Program-made: the position numbers and the translations under genes
Assembly (NCBI GenBank): GCA_017882985.1
Contig: JADGOK010000049.1
Span: 1 to 6,691 of the forward strand
DNA: 6,691 bases
Reading direction: 5' to 3'
DNA from: Acidimicrobiales bacterium
GTDB lineage: Bacteria; Actinomycetota; Acidimicrobiia; Acidimicrobiales; RAAP-2
Part shown: positions 1 to 6,033 of the stretch, piece after piece
How positions within the stretch are numbered: the first letter of the stretch is position 1
Layout of the letters: every line of letters begins with the position of its first letter
The notes under the pieces: generated by a model
What the model was told of the DNA's origin: nothing
What the model saw: the letters and a program-made list of their open reading frames with translations, nothing else
Databases searched by the model: none

Positions 1-2
1 TC

Positions 3-1619
3 CAACAGGGATCACAGTGGTTCACGCTTCGTTTCGTTTCCCAGGCGTTCCGTGGGTACACGGGTCGCGGCATCGTCAATTCACTGTGGGTTTCGACACT
101 GGTGTCGGTGTTGTCGGTGGGACTCGCGACGACCCTCGCGTGGCTGATTCACCGCACCAACGTCCTTGGACGCCGCGTGTGGTCAATCGCCATGTGGCTC
201 TTGCTCATCATGCCGTCATGGATGATGACACTCGGTTGGACGGACCTGCTGCAGCCCTTTGGTGCCGCCCACGCGATGGGCATCAACTCACGTTGGATCT
301 ACGGCGAGTTCTTTGGTCCGTTCGGCATCATCATCGTGCTCACGACGGTCGCGTTGCCGTTCGCCTACTTCATCGTCTCGGCCGGACTACAGGGACTGGG
401 ACCCGAGTACGAGGACGCCGCGCGAATCCACGGCGCGAGCCGCACGCGGATGTTGCGCACCGTGCTGCCCATCATCGCGCCCGCTCTCTTGAGTGCGATC
501 GCGATCAGCTTCGCCGAGACGATGAGCGATTTCGGCGTGGCGTTCACCTTGGGGTATCACAGTCACTTCCCATTGGCGACGTACACACTCTTCAACGCGA
601 TCAGCACGTACCCCGCGAATTTCTCGGTGGCCGCCGTCATTGCGGTGGTGCTGATCCTCTCGACCGTTCCGCCAATCGCGCTGCAGTCCAAGATGCTGCG
701 GAGCCGTTCCTATGCTGTTCTGTCGGGGAGAACGAGGTCGGTGCGACGACGGGAGTTTCGTCGCGGTCCGAGGATCCTCGCGACGCTCGGTGTGTCGCTG
801 TTCTTCTTCTTCGCCCTCGGCGTACCAATACTCGGTGCCCTGGTGGGTTCGTTCGTCGAGAACCTGGGGATCTACTCCGCCAGGGGCGTCCACTTCACGT
901 GGACGTACTACCAACAGGTACTGAGTCCTTCGATCAGTGGCAAGAGCCTCGGCGCGCCGCTGCTCGAGTCGAATCAGTTGGGGCTGGTGGTCGCGTCGTG
1001 TACCGGCGTACTTGCGGTCGTGCTGGCGCGGCGTCTGGTCGCGTCGTCGGGCGGATGGAGCCAACGCGTGACCGACGTCTTCTTGCTGGGCAGTGTCGCC
1101 GTGCCGGGCGTGGTGCTCGGTGTTGGCTACATCTTCTTCTACAACCTGAGTTTCATCACCCACAACGTCGTCAATATCTACAAGACCCTGCCACTGCTCA
1201 TGTTGGCACTCGTCGCTTCGTCACTGCCCGGCCAGACGCGGTTCATGGCGGGCCCCGTCAGCCAAATCCAGCCTTCGCTCAACGAAGCCGCACGAGTGCA
1301 CGGGGCGGGGCGACTTCGCGCGTGGCGCACGACGAATCTCCCGCTGATGTCACGGATCTTGTTGTGGGGATGGCTCTTGACCTTTACCAAGACGATCTCA
1401 GAATTGGCGATCGCCCAGATCCTCTATCCTCCGAGTCAGGAGCCGGCGTCGGTGACGATCCAGGCCTACCTCGCCAATCTGCAACCCGGCACCGGAACCG
1501 CGATGACCGTCTTGACGTTGTTGGAGATGCTGGGCGTGATCGTGATCGCGATGTTCCTCTTTCGCCTCCTTACCCCCAAGGGTTGGCGGCGCGTTGGTTG
1601 GAGCGGGGTGCAGTCGTGA
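3..1619 (+). CDS. ABC transporter permease, fused two-domain FbpB/ThiP-like type (5' partial)
   Basis: This is the inner-membrane channel of a binding-protein-dependent ABC importer, with two permease domains fused in one chain. The frame is open from position 3 and reads as transporter sequence well upstream of the first in-frame ATG-class codons, so the true start lies outside the window; 538 residues are visible. Numbering from the codon at 3, the first EAA coupling loop is near residues 135-155 (EYEDAARIHGAS) and the second near 428-445 (NEAARVHGAG). They are about 293 residues apart, each followed by hydrophobic helices. A basic linker around residues 235-260 separates the halves. Duplicated EAA loops are typical of the ferric-iron (FbpB/SfuB), thiamine (ThiP) and phosphonate families. 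The stop overlaps the ATPase start in GTGA. Iron is favoured because of the downstream ExxE permease, but this is inference; the upstream binding protein would be more informative. Confidence 0.9.
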   Translation, partial: QQGSQWFTLRFVSQAFRGYTGRGIVNSLWVSTLVSVLSVGLATTLAWLIHRTNVLGRRVWSIAMWLLLIMPSWMMTLGWTDLLQPFGAAHAMGINSRWIYGEFFGPFGIIIVLTTVALPFAYFIVSAGLQGLGPEYEDAARIHGASRTRMLRTVLPIIAPALLSAIAISFAETMSDFGVAFTLGYHSHFPLATYTLFNAISTYPANFSVAAVIAVVLILSTVPPIALQSKMLRSRSYAVLSGRTRSVRRREFRRGPRILATLGVSLFFFFALGVPILGALVGSFVENLGIYSARGVHFTWTYYQQVLSPSISGKSLGAPLLESNQLGLVVASCTGVLAVVLARRLVASSGGWSQRVTDVFLLGSVAVPGVVLGVGYIFFYNLSFITHNVVNIYKTLPLLMLALVASSLPGQTRFMAGPVSQIQPSLNEAARVHGAGRLRAWRTTNLPLMSRILLWGWLLTFTKTISELAIAQILYPPSQEPASVTIQAYLANLQPGTGTAMTVLTLLEMLGVIVIAMFLFRLLTPKGWRRVGWSGVQS

Positions 1620-2728
1620 GCCTGAAATCGCGCGATCGTGCCGTTAGCGTTTCGCTCCAACACCTCCACAAGGACTTCGCGGACAAGGTGGCGCTCGAGG
1701 ACGTCAGCCTCGAGATCGAACCGGGTACGTTTCTCGTGTTGCTCGGTCCCTCGGGATCGGGAAAGACCACACTCTTGCGTTGCCTCGCGGGCATCGAACG
1801 TCCCACGAGCGGCGTGATCGCCATTGGCGGCGAGGTGGTCGCGAGCGCGCGCGCGTTCGTCCCGCCCGAGCGACGGGGTCTCGCGATGGTCTTCCAGGAC
1901 TACGCGTTGTGGCCCCATCTGACGGTTCGAAAGAATATCGCCTTCTCGATGACCACGTCATCGCTCGCGAAGTCGCAACGAAATGACCGAGTTGACGATC
2001 TCTTGGCGCGCGTAGGTATTGCCCCGCTCGCCGAACGCTTCCCCAACCAACTCTCGGGGGGCGAGCAGCAGCGCGTGGCCCTCGCCCGGGCATTGGCGGC
2101 CGACGCGGGACTCATCTTGTTCGACGAGCCGCTCTCCAATCTCGACGCCGATCGCCGCGACCAACTTCGCATCGAGATCGCGACCCTGACGCGCGCGACC
2201 GGCGCGACCGTCGTCTACATTACGCACGATCAGTCCGAAGCCTTTGCGCTGGCGGACCGAGTCGGCGTCTTGAACAAGGGCCGACTGATCCAGATCGACA
2301 CGCCCGAGGCGATCTATCGAAAGCCGGCGAACGCCTTCGTCGCCCGATTCACCGGCGTCGCGGGGGAGTTCCCGGTGACCGTCGTTGAGGCGTGCGGACC
2401 TCACCACTACGAGGTCGCTCTGCCGTTCGCGCCCGACGAGCGACTCGAGGCGTTGGCCCTGGAACGCTTCGATCCGGGCGACGCGATGAGCTTGTTCGTG
2501 CGCGCGGCCGGGGTTTCGCTGATGCTCGCGGGAAATTCCAGGGGAGTTCACGGCACCATCGTTGACGTAGCCTTCAATGGTCGGGGCTACGAGCACGTGG
2601 TGCGCGTGGGCGACGGCGCGACCTTGAGCAAGATTTTTGCGCCGACGCGTTTTGATCGTGGTTGTCGAGTGAAGGTCTGCTTCGACGCGTCGTCGTGCTT
2701 TGTGATGGATCCAACGAAAGGTAAGTAA
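1616..2728 (+). CDS. ABC transporter ATP-binding protein, FbpC/PotA-like
   Basis: This is the cytoplasmic ATPase (370 residues) that powers the adjacent permease. The start is GTG 1616, overlapping the permease stop in GTGA, with a purine-rich GGAGCGGGG at 1600-1608 as ribosome site. The frame stays open far upstream, but that sequence is only a shadow of the permease. All nucleotide-binding motifs are intact: Walker A GPSGSGKTT at residues 44-52, Q-loop Q94, signature LSGGEQQR at 146-153, Walker B LILFDEP at 166-172, D-loop near 176, and switch histidine H204 in ITHDQSEA. The segment after about residue 240 is a TOBE-like C-terminal region, as in the iron, sulfate, spermidine and maltose branches. 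Length and motif wording fit the FbpC/CysA/PotA group. The substrate cannot be read from the ATPase alone. It is followed after 2 bases by the ExxE permease, so the genes are probably co-translated. Confidence 0.95.
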   Translation: MSLKSRDRAVSVSLQHLHKDFADKVALEDVSLEIEPGTFLVLLGPSGSGKTTLLRCLAGIERPTSGVIAIGGEVVASARAFVPPERRGLAMVFQDYALWPHLTVRKNIAFSMTTSSLAKSQRNDRVDDLLARVGIAPLAERFPNQLSGGEQQRVALARALAADAGLILFDEPLSNLDADRRDQLRIEIATLTRATGATVVYITHDQSEAFALADRVGVLNKGRLIQIDTPEAIYRKPANAFVARFTGVAGEFPVTVVEACGPHHYEVALPFAPDERLEALALERFDPGDAMSLFVRAAGVSLMLAGNSRGVHGTIVDVAFNGRGYEHVVRVGDGATLSKIFAPTRFDRGCRVKVCFDASSCFVMDPTKGK

Positions 2729-2730
2729 TC

Positions 2731-3498
2731 GTGGTACTGGCAACTGCAGTTTCGTCGGGTGTCGTCGTGCTCGTCGGCGCGGTCTTTCTCGCGTGTGCGG
2801 TGGAGATGGTCGAAGCGCTGACGATCGTCCTCGCCGTCGGTCACACGCGAGGATGGCGCTCGGCGTTTGAGGGGACCGGCGCCGCGCTCGTCGTGCTGGC
2901 CGCCCTGGTGGCGGCCTTTGGTCCCGCACTCGTGCATGTTCCGATCAGCGCTCTTCGCCTCGTCGTCGGTGGCGTGTTGCTCATCTTCGGGATGCAGTGG
3001 CTGCGCAAGGCGATACTTCGTTCGAGCGGACTGAAGGCCAAGCACGACGAGGACGAGATCTACCGTGAGAAGGTTGCCGAATTGGAGGCACTGGGCTCCA
3101 GCGTCAATCGCGACCGCGTGGCCTTCGTCATGGCGTTCAAGGGCGTCTTCCTCGAGGGTCTCGAGGTCGTTATCACCGTGCTGACGCTCGGCACCTCGGC
3201 TCACCGCCTCGGTTTGGCCGCCACCGTCGCGGCGGTCGCGGTGCTGCTCGTCGGCGTCGTCGGCGTCGTCGTCGCCAAGCAGCTCTCGAACGTGCCCGAG
3301 AACGCCATGAAGATGGCCGTCGGGATCTTGCTCGTGAGTTACGGAACCTTCTGGACCGGTGAGGGTCTGAAGGTCAAGTGGCCGGGGAACGACGTCATGC
3401 TCGTGATGTTCGTGGTGATCTACGTCGTCGTGGTTGGGCTGTTGGTGGCGATGCTGCGCCGCTCGGCACCGCAGCGATCGAGTGAGGTGGTCGCGTGA
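2731..3498 (+). CDS. Seven-helix membrane protein with two ExxE motifs (COG4280-like, possible metal permease)
   Basis: A 255-residue polytopic membrane protein. The start is GTG 2731, with AAAGGT at 2717-2722 eight bases upstream and the ATPase stop 2 bases before it. I recall this group as uncharacterised COG4280, but that assignment is from memory. Helices are visible at about 11-35, 48-68, 72-92, 130-153, 160-182, 190-210 and 222-244. Helix 1 holds E25xxE28 and helix 4 holds E142xxE145 within FLEGLEVV. The segments VPxxALRLxVGxxLLxFGxxW (70-90) and VPENAMKMAVGILLVSYGTF (188-207) align at an offset of 118, showing an internal tandem duplication with a 3+3+1 layout. The FTR1 iron permease family has a similar plan with REGLE in helices 1 and 4, so cation transport is a reasonable inference, strengthened by the ABC neighbours. 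A charged cytoplasmic linker (about 97-128) joins the halves. No experimental function is known to me. Confidence 0.85.
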   Translation: MVLATAVSSGVVVLVGAVFLACAVEMVEALTIVLAVGHTRGWRSAFEGTGAALVVLAALVAAFGPALVHVPISALRLVVGGVLLIFGMQWLRKAILRSSGLKAKHDEDEIYREKVAELEALGSSVNRDRVAFVMAFKGVFLEGLEVVITVLTLGTSAHRLGLAATVAAVAVLLVGVVGVVVAKQLSNVPENAMKMAVGILLVSYGTFWTGEGLKVKWPGNDVMLVMFVVIYVVVVGLLVAMLRRSAPQRSSEVVA

Positions 3499-3737
3499 GC
3501 AAGCAGCAATCTCTTCCCGTGCGTCTGCTCAGGGGCTTCGCGATGTTCTGGTGGGATTTTCTGGTCGGTGACACGCCCGAACTCTTCATCGCGGTGCTCG
3601 TCATCATCGGGGTGGTGGCGCTCTTGAGCGTCGTCGGTCACTTCAACGCCGCCGCCGTGATCGTCCTGCCGCTCCTCGCCGTCAGCGCGCTCGCCATCTC
3701 GGTTCGACGCGCGCAGCGTTCGAGTCAGCGCAAGTAG
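3495..3737 (+). CDS. Small two-helix membrane protein, partner of the ExxE permease
   Basis: An 80-residue protein of unknown function. The GTG start at 3495 overlaps the preceding stop in GTGA. GAGGTGG at 3484-3490 forms a strong ribosome site, with GAGG ending seven bases upstream. The N-terminus (residues 1-28) is basic and aromatic, with the motif FWWDFLVGD at 18-26. Two hydrophobic helices follow at about 29-48 and 52-70, then a basic tail RRAQRSSQRK, so the helices probably form a hairpin with both ends in the cytoplasm. I recall similar short proteins with an FWxDFxVGD motif beside COG4280 genes, which would fit an accessory subunit or assembly partner; this is not verified. It ends the operon, one base from the convergent dioxygenase stop. 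Confidence 0.8.
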   Translation: MSKQQSLPVRLLRGFAMFWWDFLVGDTPELFIAVLVIIGVVALLSVVGHFNAAAVIVLPLLAVSALAISVRRAQRSSQRK

Positions 3738-3738
3738 T

Positions 3739-4521
3739 TCAGGCCGCCGGCAGTTCGTAGGCGGTCATCGAGAGCGAACCCATCTCGTAGCCGTCGATCA
3801 CGGTGCGCGTCGGCGTGTTCGCGGCCGCCGAGAGTCCGGCGACGTAGGCGAGCGGCAGGAAGTGATCGGGCGTCGGGACCGCGAGGCGGAAGTCGGCGTG
3901 ATCGTTCACCAGACCGAGCTGGGACGCGTCGCTCGTCATGATCGCTCGCGTGTCGTCGTCAAATCGGTGCGCCCAGTCCGTGCCCTGTCCGGGCGAGTTC
4001 CAGTCGATGAGGCGAAGGTTGTGCACGACGTTGCCGCTCGCGACGATCAGCACACCCTCTTCTCGAAGAGCGTGCAGCTTCGCACCAAGGTTGAAGTGGT
4101 AGTCGAAGGGCAACTCGGCGTTGATCGAGACCTGTAGCACCGGTACGTCCGCTTGGGGGAACATGTGTACGAGCACCGACCACGTACCGTGGTCGATGCC
4201 CCAACTGTCCTCGTCCAGTCCCATGTACGTCGGTTGAACCACGTCGACGACGCGTTCGGCGATCGCGGGGTCCCCGGGCGCCGGGTACTGCACGTCAAAG
4301 AGCGCTTGGGGGAAACCATAAAAGTCGTGAATGGTGCGCGGCATCGTCATGGCGGTGACCGCGGTGATGTTCACGTACCAGTGCGCCGAGATGACGACGA
4401 TCGCTTTGGGCTTGGGCATCGAGGCGCCGAACTCGGACCACGCGTCGGTGTATCGGTTGTGTTCCAACGCGTTCATGGGGTTGCCGTGACCCACGAACAC
4501 CGCGGGCATCAAGTTCGCCAT
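3739..4521 (-). CDS. ygiD: YgiD-type class III extradiol ring-cleavage dioxygenase (4,5-DOPA dioxygenase-like)
   Basis: A 260-residue cytoplasmic enzyme of the LigB/DODA superfamily. E. coli YgiD and plant DODA open the ring of L-DOPA between carbons 4 and 5 with O2, using one divalent metal. It matches YgiD closely from memory along its whole length: the N-terminal VFVGHGNPMNALE, VVISAHWYV, the IHDFYGFPQAL block, the YPAPGDP stretch, ASGNVVHNL, the PTPDHFLPL block and the terminal EMGSLSM. Expected metal and active-site histidines are present at H12, H47, H167 and H220, so it is probably active. The start ATG at 4521-4519 has a TGAGGT ribosome site (complement of 4526-4531). It is the only gene in its minus-strand unit here, divergent from the glycosidase and convergent with the operon. 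The natural substrate is unknown; many bacterial homologues may act on catechols other than DOPA. Confidence 0.92.
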   Translation of the reverse strand: MANLMPAVFVGHGNPMNALEHNRYTDAWSEFGASMPKPKAIVVISAHWYVNITAVTAMTMPRTIHDFYGFPQALFDVQYPAPGDPAIAERVVDVVQPTYMGLDEDSWGIDHGTWSVLVHMFPQADVPVLQVSINAELPFDYHFNLGAKLHALREEGVLIVASGNVVHNLRLIDWNSPGQGTDWAHRFDDDTRAIMTSDASQLGLVNDHADFRLAVPTPDHFLPLAYVAGLSAAANTPTRTVIDGYEMGSLSMTAYELPAA

Positions 4522-4599
4522 GGAGACCTCATTTCACGTCGATGAACGTATCTAGCGTAGTGATGCACCCGTCGCGTTACGTCGTCGTAGCCTCGAGCC
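4522..4599. promoter_or_regulatory. Divergent spacer between the dioxygenase and the GH3 gene
   Basis: These 78 bases lie between two outward-facing genes and should hold both promoters. On the minus strand, a TACGTT hexamer (complement of 4545-4550) sits in a suitable place to make a short leader that includes the dioxygenase ribosome site, but no convincing -35 box is seen. On the plus strand there is no Shine-Dalgarno sequence before the GH3 ATG, and a TAGCCT lies just upstream (listed separately). I see no clear operator palindrome. Confidence 0.45.
4588..4593 (+). promoter_or_regulatory. Possible -10 box for a leaderless GH3 transcript
   Basis: TAGCCT fits the actinobacterial -10 pattern TANNNT and ends exactly six bases before ATG 4600, so transcription could begin at or next to the start codon. 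The absence of any Shine-Dalgarno sequence upstream of this ATG agrees with a leaderless mRNA, which is common in actinobacteria. No good -35 box is visible. This is pattern-based inference. Confidence 0.35.
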
Positions 4600-5751
4600 A
4601 TGCGAAGAGTTCGACGTTGCCTGCTGGGAATGGCGACTCTGACGTCGATCGTCGGGCCGGGGGCCGCGACGTCCGCGTCGGCGGTGAGCGCGACGGACAA
4701 CTTGGTCTGCGCCCAGTCGATTGTCGCGACGTGGTCGCTCACCCAACTCGCCAACGAGACGATCGTCGTGCCGGTGAACGCGATGAACATCGGTTCGATG
4801 GGCCCCGAAGCTCGCGCCGGATTCGGCGGGTTGCTGCTCCTTGGCGCCACCGCGCCGGCAACGCTCAGCGCCGTGCTCGCGAAGTTGCAGTCACTCACGC
4901 CCCAGAAGTACTCAATGATGGTGATGACCGATGAGGAGGGGGGCGGCGTGCAGCGCCTTACGAACGTCGTCGGTTCCTTCCCCTGGGCCCAGACCATGGG
5001 CAGGAATCTGACGCCCGCCCAGATCACGGCCACGGCACTGCGCGTGGGGAACGCTCTGAATGCCGTGGGCGTCAACACCGATCTCGCCCCGGTGCTCGAC
5101 GTCGATGGGCGCGCACAGTACCCCGGCGCCGCCAATCCCGATGGGTACCGTTCCTTCAGCGGATCCGCGTCGATCGCGGCGGTTGACGGGACTGCCTTCA
5201 TGACCGGTCTTCTGCGGGCCAACGAGACGTCGGTGGTGAAGCATTTTCCCGGACTCGGTGGTTCCACGCGCGACACCGACTACGGGCCTGCCCGGACCCT
5301 CGCCTGGTCGGTCCTGCAGAAGTCCGCTCTGGTGCCCTTCGAACGCGCGATCGCCAACGGCGCGACGGCGGTGATGCTGTCGAACGCGTCGGTGCCCGGA
5401 CTGACGCCGTTGCCGGCGAGCATCTCTCCCGTTGTGGTGAACGAACTTCGCCAGGGCCTCGGTTTCAAGGGCCTCATTGTCACCGATTCGCTGGGTGCCG
5501 GAGCGCTGAGCGCGCTGCACCTCAGCGTCGCCGCGGCCGCCGTGAAGGCGCTCCAGGCTGGCGCGGATCAGATTCTCTACGGCCCCGCGGCGTCGCCCGC
5601 CGTCACGCTCACCTCGGCCACTCTGGTCGCCAGCGCCATCGTGCAAGCGGTCAACGCTGGAACGCTGACGCGGGCCACCTTGAACGGTGCGGCGGCCCAG
5701 GTATTGGCCGCGCGCAACACGCTCACGTGCCCCGCGGTGCCGGGCGCCTAA
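4600..5751 (+). CDS. Secreted glycoside hydrolase family 3 protein (NagZ-like) with altered acid/base loop
   Basis: A 383-residue exported GH3 protein. The N-terminus has a Tat- or Sec-like signal (MRRVRR, hydrophobic core, likely cleavage after ASA at 26-28) and no lipobox. The single (beta/alpha)8 domain carries TDEEGGGVQRL (110-120), DLAPVLDV (161-168), RSFSG (184-188), KHFPGLG (214-220) and IVTDSLGAG (293-301), where D296 is the expected nucleophile. Family members with this single-domain layout, such as NagZ and mycobacterial LpqI, remove N-acetylglucosamine from peptidoglycan fragments. The NagZ loop consensus KHFPGHGxxxxD(S/T)H is here KHFPGLG, GSTR, DTD: L219 and D227 replace the two histidines, and the second is the usual acid/base. 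Activity may therefore be altered or lost. C37 and C377 are the only cysteines of the mature protein. The start ATG 4600 lacks a ribosome site. It ends 3 bases from the convergent small gene. Confidence 0.9.
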   Translation: MRRVRRCLLGMATLTSIVGPGAATSASAVSATDNLVCAQSIVATWSLTQLANETIVVPVNAMNIGSMGPEARAGFGGLLLLGATAPATLSAVLAKLQSLTPQKYSMMVMTDEEGGGVQRLTNVVGSFPWAQTMGRNLTPAQITATALRVGNALNAVGVNTDLAPVLDVDGRAQYPGAANPDGYRSFSGSASIAAVDGTAFMTGLLRANETSVVKHFPGLGGSTRDTDYGPARTLAWSVLQKSALVPFERAIANGATAVMLSNASVPGLTPLPASISPVVVNELRQGLGFKGLIVTDSLGAGALSALHLSVAAAAVKALQAGADQILYGPAASPAVTLTSATLVASAIVQAVNAGTLTRATLNGAAAQVLAARNTLTCPAVPGA

Positions 5752-5754
5752 TCC

Positions 5755-5889
5755 CTACAGGTAGTGCGGCGGCACCTCGTGCGTGTCGCGGCGTAGGCGC
5801 CGGACCTCCTCTTTGAGTCTGGACACCTCGTCTCTCAACGTGGCGACCAGCGCCTCGAGTTCTTCGCGGGTCGGCTCGTGAATCGTCAC
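5755..5889 (-). CDS. 44-residue leucine-zipper-like microprotein
   Basis: I do not recognise this small protein. The frame starts at GTG 5889 and ends at TAG 5757-5755; ATG 5907 would add six residues (MWQPCV). About 38 of 44 codons end in G or C and no gene lies on the other strand, which supports real coding. Residues 11-32 form a regular heptad: leucines at 11, 18, 25 and 32, and valines at 15, 22 and 29. This is the Val-a/Leu-d arrangement of GCN4-type parallel dimeric coils. Glu, Arg and Lys fill the flanks, a basic RRLRR follows at 30-34, and the tail is HEVPPHYL. No membrane segment or signal is present, so it is probably a cytoplasmic oligomer. The stop lies 3 bases from the GH3 stop. 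No ribosome site is seen. It could be a dimeric adaptor; the function is unknown. Confidence 0.6.
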   Translation of the reverse strand: MTIHEPTREELEALVATLRDEVSRLKEEVRRLRRDTHEVPPHYL

Positions 5890-5895
5890 GACACA

Positions 5896-5901
5896 AGGCT
5901 G
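5896..5901 (-). promoter_or_regulatory. Possible -10 box for the zipper microprotein
   Basis: On the minus strand CAGCCT ends six bases before GTG 5889, the same distance as TAGCCT before the GH3 ATG. It keeps the A2 and T6 positions of TANNNT but not T1. No Shine-Dalgarno sequence is present, so a leaderless start is possible. The evidence is weak on its own. Confidence 0.22.
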
Positions 5902-5951
5902 CCACATCCACGGAGGCGGTGGATCCGGACGGACCGCGGCGAGAGGAACAC

Positions 5952-5960
5952 GGGAGGTGG
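5952..5960 (+). promoter_or_regulatory. Shine-Dalgarno-like GGGAGGTGG before an alternative TTG start
   Basis: This sequence matches the anti-Shine-Dalgarno core and ends suitably before TTG 5965 (AGG to TTG is seven bases, the same as for the GTG at 3495). If used, the DUF4232-like protein would start at 5965 and gain 23 mostly basic residues ahead of its signal peptide. It competes with the leaderless GTG 6034 model. Confidence 0.3.
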
Positions 5961-6021
5961 GACGTTGTTCGTCGCCGTGAAGGCGAAGACGAGGCGACCG
6001 AAGCGGCCGAGCGCGCGGTGT

Positions 6022-6027
6022 CAAACT
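6022..6027 (+). promoter_or_regulatory. Possible -10 box for a leaderless DUF4232-like transcript
   Basis: CAAACT ends six bases before GTG 6034, in the same geometry as the boxes before 4600 and 5889. It keeps A2 and T6 of TANNNT. It lies in one of the few A+T-richer patches of the divergent spacer. No -35 box is evident. Confidence 0.27.
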
Positions 6028-6033
6028 GACGTT

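Noticed and set aside
17..1615. A frame open from 17 that runs through the permease region into the ATPase, which would make a 903-residue fusion.
   Set aside because: Translation of this part is Arg/His/Asp-rich with no recognisable domain, while the overlapping frame reads as a clear permease with two EAA loops. The ATPase homology begins only at GTG 1616.
1958..2929. Long open minus-strand frames opposite the ATPase and the ExxE permease genes (also 2587-3204).
   Set aside because: They are Arg- and Asp-rich antisense translations of well-supported genes in GC-rich DNA, with no domains of their own.
3249..3276. A GTCGGC/GTC-rich microrepeat.
   Set aside because: It simply encodes the Gly-Val-rich membrane helix VGVVGVVVA of the ExxE permease, and codon bias explains the repetition.
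4540..4599. Possible riboswitch or operator in the divergent spacer.
   Set aside because: The spacer is too short for a known riboswitch and shows no convincing inverted repeat.
4912..5646. A 244-residue open minus-strand frame opposite the GH3 gene.
   Set aside because: It is low-complexity, Gly/Arg-rich antisense of a gene whose catalytic motifs are clear.
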